A DNA stretch of 64,000 bases. It comes from Chitinophagaceae bacterium. Lineage in GTDB: Bacteria > Bacteroidota > Bacteroidia > Chitinophagales > Chitinophagaceae. The notes beneath the pieces were generated by a model. The model was given only the letters and a program-made list of their open reading frames with translations, was not told the DNA's origin and did not search any database. Where the stretch lies: contig JAFKGR010000007.1 in the NCBI GenBank assembly GCA_017307735.1, positions 186,001 through 250,000 of the forward strand, in the 5' to 3' direction. A program made the translations under genes and the position numbers. Every line of letters begins with the position of its first letter. The first letter of the stretch is position 1. Shown piece by piece: positions 44,567 through 54,830 of this stretch.

Positions 44567-44598
44567 AACCGGGCCTGACAGAAATACCAGACCCGGTT
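44567..44598. terminator. Bidirectional terminator between hemL and the M16 gene
   Basis: AACCGGG pairs with CCCGGTT and, after a mismatch, CTG with CAG, around a 10-base loop. A-rich sequence on the left and T/A-rich sequence on the right let it serve both convergent genes. Confidence 0.65.
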
Positions 44599-44624
44599 AA
44601 AATCAATATTACCAAATGTCAATG

Positions 44625-47429
44625 CTAATTTTTCTCAGGGCGCAAAATACCGGTAACTACATTCGTAGTTGAGAAAATTTCCGCTGCTGCTTTTTGAATT
44701 TCTTCCGGAGTTAGTGCATTAACGTACTTGTCATAGTTAATGAAATAATCAGGATTATTTCCAAGGAATTCGAAATTCTTTAATTGACTAAGCCAAACTC
44801 CATTTTCCTTGATGTCAACCTTGTGTGCTTCAATCCATTGTTTCCTGACCTTCTCGACGTTTTCCTGACTTGGTCCTTTTGCAACCAGGTCTTTAACCAG
44901 ATCATCGAAGGCGCTGATCAGGGTATCGATTTTTTCCGGACCACAGGGAAGCTGGAGCATCATGGTATAATTCTGATAAGGATATTTTTCAAATGAGAAA
45001 TTAGTTCCGCCTCCGTAAATGCCCCCAATTTTTTCACGCAAGGTTTCAATAATCTCTATGTTTAAAATTTCACTCACAGCTTTGGCTGCAAGATTAAGTT
45101 TTTGGCTATATGGTTTCTCTCCGGTATATAACCTGAGGATAAGAGCTTTGGGATCCTTTCCCTTGTAAACATCCACTTCATGATCCCCATTTACAGGTCT
45201 GAGTTTTGTATCTGTAAACGAGAATTCTCCCGGTGTTGAAGGCAAACCGGCAATATACGTTTCAATTAAAGACTTAGTTGTGTCCGGATCTATATTTCCG
45301 ACAAAATAAAAATGCATCCCATTCGCATTTTGAAATTCATTTTTATAGATGTCCATTACTTTATCCAAATGGATTTTGTCATAATATTCGGATTTGGGAA
45401 TTGCAATCGGGGCCAACGGGCTGTTGTGGTAAACAACATTGAAAAGAGAATCTATAAACAATACCTGCGGATTGGCGCTCAAAAATGCAAGTTGTGATTT
45501 CGATTTTTCAATATATGATTTGAAAAGCGCCGTGTCGATCCTTGGAGAAGTGAAATACAGATAGGTCAACTCCAACATCGATTTGAAATCTTTTACCGAA
45601 CTGTTACCTGAAAATCCATCAGAAATATCTGTAAACTGGGGCATCACATTCACCGTCTTTCCTGAAAGTGCTTTTCTCAGATCGACCGGTGAAAACTGGC
45701 CAATACCCATGCTTGCAATGACAGGGATCATATATTCCGCATCGTACTTGTCAGTGGCTGTATAATTGCTCTTTCCTCCCGGACGTACGGCTGTCATCAG
45801 GATCTGATCATTCTTAAAATTAGTTTTTTTGATAGTTACTTTCACATTGTTACTGAGCGTGTAAGTTGTTGTTCCCAATTCCTGATTTACGGAAGTCCCT
45901 GTGATTTTCCCTGCAACAGGTTTTTCTGCCAATAATGTTGATGCGATTGCTTTTTCTTCGTAAGGCTTGATGTCTGAGGCAGCCACTTCTTTTCCAACAT
46001 TGAGTATTTGTTGTGGAGTTGGAAGAGTAATGCCCTCCTTTGCATCAGGCCCTAACAGGCCGATGAACTCATGTTTATTTTCCTGTAATATTTTACTTAT
46101 ATTATTCACATCTGCAAGAGAAATTTTCGGCAATAACTCTTTATAATATTTGTATTCATTGGAAACTCCGGGGATAGGTTCTTTTTCGAGAAAGTTGGAA
46201 ATGTATTCACTGGTATAATTTGACGAATTTGTTTTGTCTCTTTCGTTATAAACGGTTTCCATTCGCGAAAGCATTTGCGCTTTTACCCGGTCCAGTTCCG
46301 TTTGCAGAAATCCATATTTTTTTATTCTTTCAGTTTCCGTATCAAATGCACTTAACGCCCTGAGATCCGGATTGGAGCCTGCCATGATATAACCCATGAA
46401 TGCATCATACCCTCTTGCATCACTTCCGAAGGATCCAAAGGCCGACACAAAAGGCGGATTCGGTTGTTGGGTAACTTCTCTTAACCGTTGATTCAGTAAT
46501 GTTATAAAAATATTTTTTATCAGGTCGTTTTTATAATTTCCCAAGGTCACCTCAGGTGTTTTTTTGACGGCTGAATAATTAACAAGATAAAGATAACTTG
46601 TTGCTTCTTTATCAGTTGCAACTTTGGCTACGCTTTTTGAGTAGGGTGGAAGTGAAAATTCTTTTCTTGGTTTTTGAATTGCGGGATTCTTCAAACCTGA
46701 AAAATATTTCTTCACTAACGCTTCAGCCTTTTTAGTGTCGATATCGCCAACTACAATTACCGCCATCAGATCCGGACGGTACCATTCTTTATAAAAACTT
46801 TTCACAGTGGCATAACTGGCATGTTTGATAATGCTGTCTTTACCGATTGGTAATCTTTTGGCATATTGAGATCCCGCAAGCAGATGGGGCAAAATCTGTT
46901 TCATCATTCTGTCGTTGGCTCCCTTTCCAAGGCGGCTTTCTTCCAATACCACCGGTCTTTCAGCGTCTATATCGCTGTCATTGTAGGTTACATTTTCTGC
47001 CCAGTCCTGTAAAATTTGAAATCCCTTTGTAATATTTTCCGGATTGTCTGTGGGTATGGGTAGAATATAAACTGTTTCATTAAAACTGGTGTAGGCGTTC
47101 AGATCATTTCCAAAACCGACTCCAATGGTTTGGAGATAACTAACAATATCGTTTTTCTTAAAATGTTTGGTTCCATTAAATGCCATGTGCTCACTGAGAT
47201 GCGCTATCCCTTGTTGCGCATCCGTTTCCAGAATAGAACCTGCATTAACAACAAGCCTGAGCTCAATTTTGTTGTTCGGCTTTTCGTTGTGCCTGATGTA
47301 ATAGGTTAATCCATTGTTTAATTTTCCAATTTTCACATCCGGATCGACAGGCAACTTCATATTGAGATCCTGTGCAGATGAACTCAAAACGACTCCTATG
47401 AAAAACAGGAGTGAACAGAAATATTTCAT
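44625..47429 (-). CDS. Secreted M16 (insulinase/pitrilysin) metallopeptidase
   Basis: 934 residues: signal peptide (about 1-19, ending SSAQ), then four clam-shell domains of the M16 family. The inverted zinc motif HLSEH (His77, Glu80, His81) lies in the first domain, with a downstream Glu expected in PVVLEESRLG near 164. The second half (from about 510) is an inactive repeat. Length and layout fit the large periplasmic pitrilysin-like peptidases of Bacteroidota, thought to degrade peptides. It has its own promoter and is convergent with hemL. Substrate unknown. Confidence 0.93.
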   Translation of the reverse strand: MKYFCSLLFFIGVVLSSSAQDLNMKLPVDPDVKIGKLNNGLTYYIRHNEKPNNKIELRLVVNAGSILETDAQQGIAHLSEHMAFNGTKHFKKNDIVSYLQTIGVGFGNDLNAYTSFNETVYILPIPTDNPENITKGFQILQDWAENVTYNDSDIDAERPVVLEESRLGKGANDRMMKQILPHLLAGSQYAKRLPIGKDSIIKHASYATVKSFYKEWYRPDLMAVIVVGDIDTKKAEALVKKYFSGLKNPAIQKPRKEFSLPPYSKSVAKVATDKEATSYLYLVNYSAVKKTPEVTLGNYKNDLIKNIFITLLNQRLREVTQQPNPPFVSAFGSFGSDARGYDAFMGYIMAGSNPDLRALSAFDTETERIKKYGFLQTELDRVKAQMLSRMETVYNERDKTNSSNYTSEYISNFLEKEPIPGVSNEYKYYKELLPKISLADVNNISKILQENKHEFIGLLGPDAKEGITLPTPQQILNVGKEVAASDIKPYEEKAIASTLLAEKPVAGKITGTSVNQELGTTTYTLSNNVKVTIKKTNFKNDQILMTAVRPGGKSNYTATDKYDAEYMIPVIASMGIGQFSPVDLRKALSGKTVNVMPQFTDISDGFSGNSSVKDFKSMLELTYLYFTSPRIDTALFKSYIEKSKSQLAFLSANPQVLFIDSLFNVVYHNSPLAPIAIPKSEYYDKIHLDKVMDIYKNEFQNANGMHFYFVGNIDPDTTKSLIETYIAGLPSTPGEFSFTDTKLRPVNGDHEVDVYKGKDPKALILRLYTGEKPYSQKLNLAAKAVSEILNIEIIETLREKIGGIYGGGTNFSFEKYPYQNYTMMLQLPCGPEKIDTLISAFDDLVKDLVAKGPSQENVEKVRKQWIEAHKVDIKENGVWLSQLKNFEFLGNNPDYFINYDKYVNALTPEEIQKAAAEIFSTTNVVTGILRPEKN

Positions 47430-47453
47430 GATGATTTAGTTTGGTTGTACGGA

Positions 47454-47461
47454 CAAATATA
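47454..47461 (-). promoter_or_regulatory. Promoter -7 box for the M16 peptidase
   Basis: Minus-strand TATATTTG is a perfect TAnnTTTG match 25 bases before the ATG. Confidence 0.55.
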
Positions 47462-47502
47462 ATCTTATAACAACTGTAAACCGTTAAAGAAATATTATCT
47501 GT

Positions 47503-48390
47503 TTAATCTTTTATCAGGCGATGGATGCAGGCTGAAGCGCTGTCTTTCCAAAACGGAATTTTAATTCCAGTGAGTGATTTGATTAATGTGGTATCGAGTA
47601 CTGAATATTCCGGACGAGTAGCCGGAGTAGCGTATTGGGCTGTGGTCACAGGATGTATTTCACATTGGCTTCCTGTCTGTTCTTTTATGAATTGTGCAAA
47701 TTGAAACCACGATGTTTCTCCCGTATTTGAATAGTTCAGGATCCCATTTATTTTTTTGCCTTCAAGATGCATTTTGATAATCTGCATAATCACAAAAGCA
47801 AGGTCGGCAGCGTTCGTGGGCGATCCGATCTGATCATTTACCACATTCAATTCTTTTTTTTCTTTTAGAAGCCTGATCATGGTCTTTACGAAATTATGAC
47901 CATAATAGGAATATACCCAGGAAGTACGAATGATAAGGGTTTCAGGGTTTTTTGAAAGTGCTGATTTTTCTCCCATGAGTTTGGATTCGCCATATACGTT
48001 CAATGGCCCTTTCTTGTCAGACTCTTTTAACGGCTGTTTCTCCGATCCGTCATATACATAATCAGTGGAAATGTGAATCAATTTTGTTTTGTGAGATGAG
48101 CAAATTGCAGCAAGATGTCCGACCGCTGTATCATTTATCAGATAGGCTTTTTCCTTTTCTGATTCGGCTTTATCCACCGCGGTATATGCTGCACAATTGA
48201 TACAAAAATCTATTTTGTGAGTGTCGAAAAACTTTTGAATTGCATCTTTATTGATGATGGACAATTCCTGTTTTCCTGCGAAAATGAATTTAAAATCCGG
48301 AAATGATTTTGATAAATCTTTGAGTTCACTTCCCAACTGCCCTGAAGCTCCTGTAACAAGAATGGATATGGGAAATGAATGTTCCGTCAT
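47503..48390 (-). CDS. rfbD: dTDP-4-dehydrorhamnose reductase
   Basis: 295-residue extended SDR that reduces dTDP-4-keto-L-rhamnose to dTDP-L-rhamnose. N-terminal TGASGQLGSEL near 14-24, NCAAYTAVDKAESE, HISTDYVYDG and the Tyr-x-x-x-Lys pair in YGESKLMGE. Its start overlaps the end of rfbC by 4 bases. It is the last gene of the seven-gene nucleotide-sugar operon. The first two enzymes of the pathway (RfbA, RfbB) are not in the window. Confidence 0.93.
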   Translation of the reverse strand: MTEHSFPISILVTGASGQLGSELKDLSKSFPDFKFIFAGKQELSIINKDAIQKFFDTHKIDFCINCAAYTAVDKAESEKEKAYLINDTAVGHLAAICSSHKTKLIHISTDYVYDGSEKQPLKESDKKGPLNVYGESKLMGEKSALSKNPETLIIRTSWVYSYYGHNFVKTMIRLLKEKKELNVVNDQIGSPTNAADLAFVIMQIIKMHLEGKKINGILNYSNTGETSWFQFAQFIKEQTGSQCEIHPVTTAQYATPATRPEYSVLDTTLIKSLTGIKIPFWKDSASACIHRLIKD

Positions 48391-48959
48391 TTGTATAATG
48401 ATTCATCAAATACAAAATTATTCTTGCAACCGGAAAGTGGAGGGTGGTTACTGTCTTTTTGAGAAACTATCACTTTCTCTGATGGTATTTTCCAGTCAAT
48501 TTTCAGGTCGATGTCATTCCATGCAATGCCTCCTTCGCTCTCTTTGTGGTAATAGGCATCACATTTATAAAAAACTTCTGCCTCTTCCGATAAAACAGAA
48601 TATCCGTGTGCAAAGCCGTGCGGAACAAGTAACTGGAGTTTGTTTGAATCTGATAGTTCGATAGAAAAAACTTTTCCATAAGTCGGTGAGTTCTTCCGGA
48701 TATCCACTACCACGTCAAGAATTTTTCCGGAGAGTGAACGAATAAGTTTTGTCTGGGCGTAAGGTTCCAGTTGATAATGCAGTCCTCTTATAATTCCGTA
48801 AGTGGAACGCGCCTGGTTGTCCTGGATAAAATTGTAAGTTATATTTTCCTTCAGCAGATTTTTCCGGTTATAGCTTTCAAAAAAGTAACCTCTCTGATCT
48901 TCGAAGATGGTTGGTTTGATAACTATCAATCCCGGAAATTCTGTTTTTTCGATTGTCAT
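48387..48959 (-). CDS. rfbC: dTDP-4-dehydrorhamnose 3,5-epimerase
   Basis: 190-residue cupin-fold epimerase. Conserved FEDQRGYFFESYN near 17-29, FIQDNQARSTYGIIRGLHYQ near 43-62 with the catalytic His, and VPHGFAHGYSVLSEEAEVFYKCDAYYHKESE. Works directly before RfbD. Overlaps rfbD by 4 bases (ATGA) and is 7 bases from the preceding epimerase gene. Confidence 0.95.
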   Translation of the reverse strand: MTIEKTEFPGLIVIKPTIFEDQRGYFFESYNRKNLLKENITYNFIQDNQARSTYGIIRGLHYQLEPYAQTKLIRSLSGKILDVVVDIRKNSPTYGKVFSIELSDSNKLQLLVPHGFAHGYSVLSEEAEVFYKCDAYYHKESEGGIAWNDIDLKIDWKIPSEKVIVSQKDSNHPPLSGCKNNFVFDESLYK

Positions 48960-48966
48960 AATTTCC

Positions 48967-49974
48967 TCAGTTCAGTTTTGACCGCTGATAAATTTCTTTG
49001 AAATATTGAATTGTTTCGTAAAGGCCATCCTCAAATCTTATACCCGGATGATAATCGAGATATTTTTCAGCCAATGATACATCAGCCAGGGAATCTCTGA
49101 TATCTCCGTTTCTCGGTTCACGGTGAATGGCTGCCCAATCGCTGTTTAAATAATCCTTTATTTTATTGTAGAGTTCATTGATGGAAGTTCTGTCACCAAC
49201 CGCTACATTATAAACTTTATCAAGTGCTTCGTGATTTCGTGTAAGCATTCCCTTTATATTTACCTGCACTGCATTCTGCACAAAGGTAAAATCTCTGGTC
49301 TGTTCCCCGTCACCGTTGATATAAGCAGGCGTTCTTTGAATGATGGCTTTTACAAAAAGGGGAATCACTGCGGCATAGGGACCGTCCGGGTCCTGACGTG
49401 GTCCGAAAATATTGAAATAACGAAATCCCATTAACCGCAAACCGTAAACATTTGAAAATACAGATGCGTAAAGTTCATTTGCTTTCTTGCTCACTGCATA
49501 AGGAGAGAGGCAATTCCCGGTCCTTGATTCAACTTTGGGAAGGTTTGGCTCATCGCCATAGACTGAAGATGAAGAAGCATATACAAGTTGCTTCACTTTG
49601 TGATCTACGGCCGCCTTCAACATATTTACAAATCCGCCAACATTAACATCGTTTGTATTTCCGGGTTCTTTGATGGAGCGCGGAACAGAACCGAGCGCCG
49701 CCTGATGGCTTACAAAATCGATTCCTTCACATGCGCGGTTACAGGTTTCTGCATTACGGATATCTCCTTCCAAAAATTCAAATGCGGGATATTTTTCCAG
49801 TATTTCTAAATTGGATTTGAACCCATTTGCCATGTTGTCTAATACCCGCACTCTGCCTGCATGATTCTTCAACAGGTATTCAGCAATATGACTGCCGATG
49901 AATCCTGCTCCGCCGGTTACCAGAAAAGAGTAAGGTTGTAAATCTTCTGAATGAAATTTTGGTTCTGCCAACAT
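48967..49974 (-). CDS. UDP-N-acetylhexosamine 4-epimerase (WbpP/VipB-like SDR)
   Basis: 335-residue extended SDR. NAD-binding TGGAGFIGSHIAEYLL near 20-35, HQAALGSVPRSIKEP with the motif known from WbpP-type UDP-GlcNAc 4-epimerases, and YAVSKKANELYA with the catalytic Tyr-Lys pair. Next to the VipA/WbpO-like dehydrogenase upstream, it should form the pair that makes UDP-N-acetylgalactosaminuronate, as in Vi antigen and Pseudomonas O6. Whether it acts before or after oxidation cannot be read. Confidence 0.85.
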   Translation of the reverse strand: MLAEPKFHSEDLQPYSFLVTGGAGFIGSHIAEYLLKNHAGRVRVLDNMANGFKSNLEILEKYPAFEFLEGDIRNAETCNRACEGIDFVSHQAALGSVPRSIKEPGNTNDVNVGGFVNMLKAAVDHKVKQLVYASSSSVYGDEPNLPKVESRTGNCLSPYAVSKKANELYASVFSNVYGLRLMGFRYFNIFGPRQDPDGPYAAVIPLFVKAIIQRTPAYINGDGEQTRDFTFVQNAVQVNIKGMLTRNHEALDKVYNVAVGDRTSINELYNKIKDYLNSDWAAIHREPRNGDIRDSLADVSLAEKYLDYHPGIRFEDGLYETIQYFKEIYQRSKLN

Positions 49975-49978
49975 TTTA

Positions 49979-51265
49979 TTATAAACTCCAGTATTTTCTG
50001 TTTTTAATTTTCCCCCTGTAAATTCCTTTCAGATCGGCAATCAATGCATGGGGCTTTGTCATTTTTACAAAATCATTATCTGCCAAATCCATATATGCTT
50101 TATGTGGCACTGCCACAATTACTGCATCATAATCCGAACTCAGTTTGGGCGTAAGGCAATAACCATATTCATGTTGCAAAGCTTCGCTGTCTGCATGCGG
50201 ATCGGTTACGTGAACTTCTATTGGAAATGACTTCAGGGCTTTGACAATATCTGCGATTTTTGAATTGCGGATATCGCTCACATTTTCTTTAAAGGTAGTG
50301 CCCATTACCAATACTTTTGCTTTTCCATCCACACCTGTTTCGTCCAAATGACTTTTTATTCTGTCAGCCACATATTTAGCCATTCCATCGTTGATTGAAC
50401 GGCCGGCAAGGATTACCTGTGCGTGATGATTGAGTTTCTCAGCTTTGTAAGTAAGATAATAGGGATCAACACCAATACAATGCCCACCGACCAGCCCGGG
50501 CTTAAAATTCAGAAAGTTCCACTTTGTACCGGCCGCCTCCAATACCTCATAAGTATTGATGTGCATTTTGCTGAAGATAATTGAAAGCTCATTCATCAAG
50601 GCAATATTCAGGTCGCGTTGGGTATTCTCAATAATTTTTGCTGCTTCTGCAACTTTGATGGATGATGCTTTGTGGATGCCAGCTTTCACCACCAGTCCAT
50701 AAACCTGAGCTATGGTATCCCGGCTTTCTTCATCACAACCACTGACAATTTTAATGATGCTGCTCAAAGTGTGATTTTTATCGCCGGGATTAATTCTTTC
50801 AGGAGAATAACCCAGTTTGAAATCTTTACACATTTTCAATCCTGAAAGTTTTTCTATTACAGGTAAACAATCTTCCTCGGTACATCCGGGATAAACGGTA
50901 CTTTCAAAAACCACGTAATCTCCTTTGGAAATTACTTTTCCGACAGTTTCACTCGCTTTTAAAACGGGTACCAGATCCGGATTTTTGTTTTTATCAACGG
51001 GGGTCGGCACTGCCACAATATAAAAAGAGGCTTCAGATAATACTTTAAGGTCATTGGTAAATACAATATCTGAATGCTCAAAGGACGCTGAGCTGAGTTC
51101 ATTGCTCGGGTCAATTTTATGACGCATCATATCAATGCGTTTTTCATTGATGTCGAAACCTATCACCGAGATCTTTTTTGCAAATTCCAATGCGATAGGC
51201 AGGCCCACATATCCGAGCCCGATGACGGCCAGTTTTTTTTCTTTCTTTAATAATTCCTGAAACAT
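49979..51265 (-). CDS. UDP-N-acetylhexosamine 6-dehydrogenase (WbpO/TviB-like)
   Basis: 428-residue UDP-sugar dehydrogenase. Rossmann motif VIGLGYVGLPIALEF near 14-28, VVFESTVYPGCTEE near 118-130, and the catalytic Cys263 in GLVGGHCIGVDPYYLT. The YPGCTEE and HCIGVDPYYL variants are those of the TviB/WbpO subgroup that oxidises UDP-GlcNAc or UDP-GalNAc, unlike the Ugd-type enzyme encoded two genes upstream. Four bases separate it from the epimerase gene. Confidence 0.87.
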   Translation of the reverse strand: MFQELLKKEKKLAVIGLGYVGLPIALEFAKKISVIGFDINEKRIDMMRHKIDPSNELSSASFEHSDIVFTNDLKVLSEASFYIVAVPTPVDKNKNPDLVPVLKASETVGKVISKGDYVVFESTVYPGCTEEDCLPVIEKLSGLKMCKDFKLGYSPERINPGDKNHTLSSIIKIVSGCDEESRDTIAQVYGLVVKAGIHKASSIKVAEAAKIIENTQRDLNIALMNELSIIFSKMHINTYEVLEAAGTKWNFLNFKPGLVGGHCIGVDPYYLTYKAEKLNHHAQVILAGRSINDGMAKYVADRIKSHLDETGVDGKAKVLVMGTTFKENVSDIRNSKIADIVKALKSFPIEVHVTDPHADSEALQHEYGYCLTPKLSSDYDAVIVAVPHKAYMDLADNDFVKMTKPHALIADLKGIYRGKIKNRKYWSL

Positions 51266-51301
51266 TTCACTTTAGTATGGTGCCTGAAAGTTGAAAGGGT
51301 T

Positions 51302-52309
51302 TTATTTAAGGCTTTCAAACTCTTTTGGCAATTTATATAATTCTTCTTTGGGTAAAGATTTAAAATATTCGTAGGTGATTTTTAATCCTTCTGCTCTTTG
51401 GATTTTCGGTTCCCAATTGAGCAATTGTTTTGCCAGAGTAATATCCGGTTGCCTTTTTTTAGGGTCATCCTGTGGCAAAGGTTTATAAACAATTTTTTGT
51501 TTGGTTCCTGTAAGTTTGATAATCTCTTCAGCAAAATCTTTCAGCGTGATTTGGTCAGGGTTCCCAATATTCACCGGATTACTGTAATCGCTCATCAACA
51601 ATCTGTAAACACCTTCAATCAAATCATCCACAAAACAAAAACTTCTTGTCTGGCTGCCATCGCCAAAAACAGTAAGATCTTCACCTCTTAATGCCTGTCC
51701 GATAAAGGCCGGAAGCACGCGCCCGTCATTCAACCTCATCCTTGGCCCGTAAGTATTAAATATCCTGACAATCCTGGTTTCCAACCCGTGAAATGTATGA
51801 TAGGCCATGGTCATGGCTTCCTGAAAACGTTTTGCTTCATCATATACACCACGAGGCCCTACAGGATTTACATTTCCCCAATAATTTTCTGTCTGTGGAT
51901 GTACCAATGGATCTCCATATACCTCACTTGTGGAGGCCACCAGGATTCTTGCATGTTTTGCTTTGGCAAGGCCAAGACAATTATGTGTTCCTAATGAACC
52001 CACCTTTAAAGTCTGTATCGGAATTTTTAAATAATCAATCGGACTTGCCGGTGAGGCAAAGTGAAGAATATAATCAAGCCTTCCGGGGATGTGAATGAAT
52101 TTTGAAACGTCGCAATGATAAAATTCAAAATTTTCCAATGCAAAAAGATGTTCGATATTTTTAAGATCGCCGGTGATGAGGTTATCCATTCCGATTACAT
52201 GCATCCCTTCTTTAATGAACCGGTCACACAAATGGGATCCCAAAAAACCGGCAGCACCGGTTACAAGTACGCGTTTTTGTTCAGTCTTTTCCTTCAGATT
52301 AGAAGTCAT
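51302..52309 (-). CDS. UDP-glucuronate decarboxylase (UDP-xylose synthase)
   Basis: 335-residue extended [18 protein letters not shown] near 17-31, [22 protein letters not shown] near 82-103, [11 protein letters not shown] with the catalytic Tyr-Lys pair, and [21 protein letters not shown] are all typical of UXS proteins. Converts UDP-glucuronate, made by the Ugd enzyme encoded immediately upstream, into UDP-xylose. The genes overlap by 4 bases, supporting a coupled pathway. Confidence 0.93.
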   Translation of the reverse strand: MTSNLKEKTEQKRVLVTGAAGFLGSHLCDRFIKEGMHVIGMDNLITGDLKNIEHLFALENFEFYHCDVSKFIHIPGRLDYILHFASPASPIDYLKIPIQTLKVGSLGTHNCLGLAKAKHARILVASTSEVYGDPLVHPQTENYWGNVNPVGPRGVYDEAKRFQEAMTMAYHTFHGLETRIVRIFNTYGPRMRLNDGRVLPAFIGQALRGEDLTVFGDGSQTRSFCFVDDLIEGVYRLLMSDYSNPVNIGNPDQITLKDFAEEIIKLTGTKQKIVYKPLPQDDPKKRQPDITLAKQLLNWEPKIQRAEGLKITYEYFKSLPKEELYKLPKEFESLK

Positions 52310-53667
52310 TTCTCAGGTTGGTTTTTCCTGTTTAATTTTTTTCTGCCGATGCTTTCGTAGTGAAAGTTATGCTCTTCCATCTGGCACAGTTCAAAAAGAT
52401 TCCGTCCGTCGAAAATGACATGGCCTTTCATCAGATCTTTTATTTTACAAAAATCCGGCGTGCGGAATTCACTCCATTCAGTTGCCACAACCAAAGCATC
52501 TGCACCTTTCAGGGCATCATATTGATTTTCTGAAAATGAAACCCTGGCTCCGAATACCCTTTTTGCATTTCCCATTGCTTCAGGATCGTACGCAGTAATT
52601 ACAGCACCATATTTAAGCAGTTCGGAAATTATTATCAGTGCCGGAGCTTCACGGATATCATCGGTATTGGGTTTAAATGCCAAACCCCAGACGGTGATTT
52701 TTTTTCCTTTCAAATTATTTTTAAAATAAGAGAGGATCTTCGGAACCAGATGAAGTTTCTGGTTTTTGTTTACGTCCATTACAGCATTCATGATCTTAAA
52801 ATCATATTGCACCTCCTGGCCCGATTTCCAAAGAGCCTGAACATCTTTCGGGAAACAACTGCCACCATAACCGATTCCGGGAAAAAGAAATCTCTTTCCA
52901 ATTCTTTCATCTGATCCCATCCCTTTCCTCACCAAATCCACATTGGCGCCCACTCTTTCACATAATTGGGCTATCTCATTCATGAAAGAAATCTTGGTTG
53001 CCAGAAACGAGTTAGCTGCGTATTTTGTCAATTCTGCCGAACGCTCATCCATATAAATAATCGGATTCCCCTGTCTGACAAATGGTGCATACAAATGAGA
53101 TAATGTCTTTCTGGCTTTTTCAGAGCCTGTGCCGATGATAACCCTGTTTGGTTTCATAAAGTCTTCTACCGCCGCACCTTCTCGCAGAAATTCAGGGTTG
53201 CTGACCACATCAAATAATTCCTTTCCTTTTGTAATTTTTCTTTCTTTGAGCTGTTGCATTATCACGCCGTGTACTTTCTGAGAGGTACCTACCGGAACCG
53301 TGCTTTTATCTACAATAACTTTATAGTCGCCGGGTTGTAAAAGGTTTCCTATTTCTTTGGCAACACCGAGAATATATTTCAGATCGGCGCTTCCGTCTTC
53401 ATCCGGAGGAGTGGGAAGTGCAAGAAAAATAATTTTTGCCTGTTGAAAACCATCCTTGATGTCAGTGGTAAATTGAAGCCTTCCTTCTTTTTGATTCCTG
53501 ATAAATATTTTTGGCAGCCCGGGCTCATAAATGGTGACTTTGCCGGACTGCAGTTTTTTAATTTTTTTCTCGTCAATATCCACGCAGGTCACACTGTTTC
53601 CGCTTTCGGCAAAGCAGGTTCCGGTGACCAACCCTACATATCCCGTTCCTATTACTGAAATTTTCAT
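52306..53667 (-). CDS. ugd: UDP-glucose 6-dehydrogenase
   Basis: 453 residues. Oxidises UDP-glucose to UDP-glucuronate with NAD. N-terminal [16 protein letters not shown] near 6-21, KSTVPVGT near 121-128, NPEFLREG near 157-164, and the catalytic Cys271 in [10 protein letters not shown]. Overlaps both neighbours by 4 bases (DegT upstream, UXS downstream), a tightly packed operon. Confidence 0.95.
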   Translation of the reverse strand: MKISVIGTGYVGLVTGTCFAESGNSVTCVDIDEKKIKKLQSGKVTIYEPGLPKIFIRNQKEGRLQFTTDIKDGFQQAKIIFLALPTPPDEDGSADLKYILGVAKEIGNLLQPGDYKVIVDKSTVPVGTSQKVHGVIMQQLKERKITKGKELFDVVSNPEFLREGAAVEDFMKPNRVIIGTGSEKARKTLSHLYAPFVRQGNPIIYMDERSAELTKYAANSFLATKISFMNEIAQLCERVGANVDLVRKGMGSDERIGKRFLFPGIGYGGSCFPKDVQALWKSGQEVQYDFKIMNAVMDVNKNQKLHLVPKILSYFKNNLKGKKITVWGLAFKPNTDDIREAPALIIISELLKYGAVITAYDPEAMGNAKRVFGARVSFSENQYDALKGADALVVATEWSEFRTPDFCKIKDLMKGHVIFDGRNLFELCQMEEHNFHYESIGRKKLNRKNQPEK

Positions 53668-54800
53668 TTATTTCCGTTTACATATTTTAGTACATGATTG
53701 ATAATAAAATCCTGTTGTTCATGATCCAGTTCGGTATGCATGGGAAGGGAAATAACTCTTTCCGTTAACCAATCGGTAACAGGAAGATTAAACTTACTCC
53801 CCCCAAATGCCGCAAACATTTGTTGCCTGTGAGCAGGTACAGGGTAGTAGATCATGGAAGGTATCTGTTGTTTGGCCAGATAATCTGCAAGTCCGTTCCG
53901 GTCAACATCTTCCAGCACAAGCGTGTATTGATGAAATACATGTTTGCAGTAAGGTGCCCGGTACGGAGTGGTGATTTTTGGATTACCTGAAAACCCTTTG
54001 TCATAATAATCTGCTGCCTGTCTTCTGGACTCAATATAGCCATCCAATAACGGTAATTTAATGGATAATATTGCTGCCTGCATTGCATCCAGACGGCTGT
54101 TGCAACCTATCAGTTCATGATAATAACGTTTCTTTTGGCCATGGTTGGCTATCATTTTCAACCGGTCCGCAAGGGAGTCATCGTTAGTTACCATGGCTCC
54201 GCCATCTCCATAGCATCCTAAATTTTTGCTTGGAAAAAAGGAAGTACATCCGACTATTCCCATCGTTCCGGTTCTGTGTGCAATTCCATCTTTGGAAAAA
54301 TAAGTACATCCGGTAGCCTGAGCATTGTCTTCGATCACGAACAGATTATTTTCGCGGGCTATTTCAAGTATTTCATCCATTGGTGCAGCATGTCCGTAAA
54401 GATGTACCGGTACAATGGCTTTTGTTTTTGGAGTAATTGCTTTTCTTATTGCCTCCGGATATATACAAAATGTTTTGGGATCCACATCCACAAAAACAGG
54501 CTGCAAATGCAAAAGTGCGATCACCTCAGTGGTGGCTACGTAGGTGAATGAAGGCGCAATCACTTCATCTCCCGGTTGTAATCCCAAACCCATCATGGCT
54601 ATCTGCAATGCATCTGTACCATTGGCGCATGGAATTGCATGTTTTGCATTGTGAAATTTTGCAAACGAATTTGTGAAATCATCCACCGGCTTCCCTCCGA
54701 TGAAAGTAGAATTCTCCATAATCGTGGAAAGCGCCTCCTTAATTTCTGAACTTATTTTTTGATACTGTTGTTGCAGATCAACCATTCGAATCGGCCGCAT
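53664..54800 (-). CDS. DegT/DnrJ/EryC1/StrS sugar aminotransferase
   Basis: 378-residue PLP enzyme of the sugar aminotransferase family, closest in pattern to WbpE-like proteins. MVDLQQQYQKI start, CANGTDALQIAM near 58-69, IEDNAQATG near 156-164 and Schiff-base Lys192 in FFPSKNLGCYGDGGA. Adds an amino group to a keto-sugar nucleotide. The matching keto-sugar-forming oxidase (WbpB-like) is not in the window, so the exact substrate is open; UDP-4-keto sugars from the neighbouring enzymes are possible. First gene of the operon, behind a clear -7 box. Confidence 0.9.
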   Translation of the reverse strand: MRPIRMVDLQQQYQKISSEIKEALSTIMENSTFIGGKPVDDFTNSFAKFHNAKHAIPCANGTDALQIAMMGLGLQPGDEVIAPSFTYVATTEVIALLHLQPVFVDVDPKTFCIYPEAIRKAITPKTKAIVPVHLYGHAAPMDEILEIARENNLFVIEDNAQATGCTYFSKDGIAHRTGTMGIVGCTSFFPSKNLGCYGDGGAMVTNDDSLADRLKMIANHGQKKRYYHELIGCNSRLDAMQAAILSIKLPLLDGYIESRRQAADYYDKGFSGNPKITTPYRAPYCKHVFHQYTLVLEDVDRNGLADYLAKQQIPSMIYYPVPAHRQQMFAAFGGSKFNLPVTDWLTERVISLPMHTELDHEQQDFIINHVLKYVNGNK

Positions 54801-54822
54801 ATCAATTTTTTATTTGGGGCTG

Positions 54823-54830
54823 CAAAGATA
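54823..54830 (-). promoter_or_regulatory. Promoter -7 box for the nucleotide-sugar operon
   Basis: Minus-strand TATCTTTG matches TAnnTTTG, 23 bases before the DegT-gene ATG. No other box was seen between the seven genes, which are separated by at most 37 bases. Confidence 0.55.
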
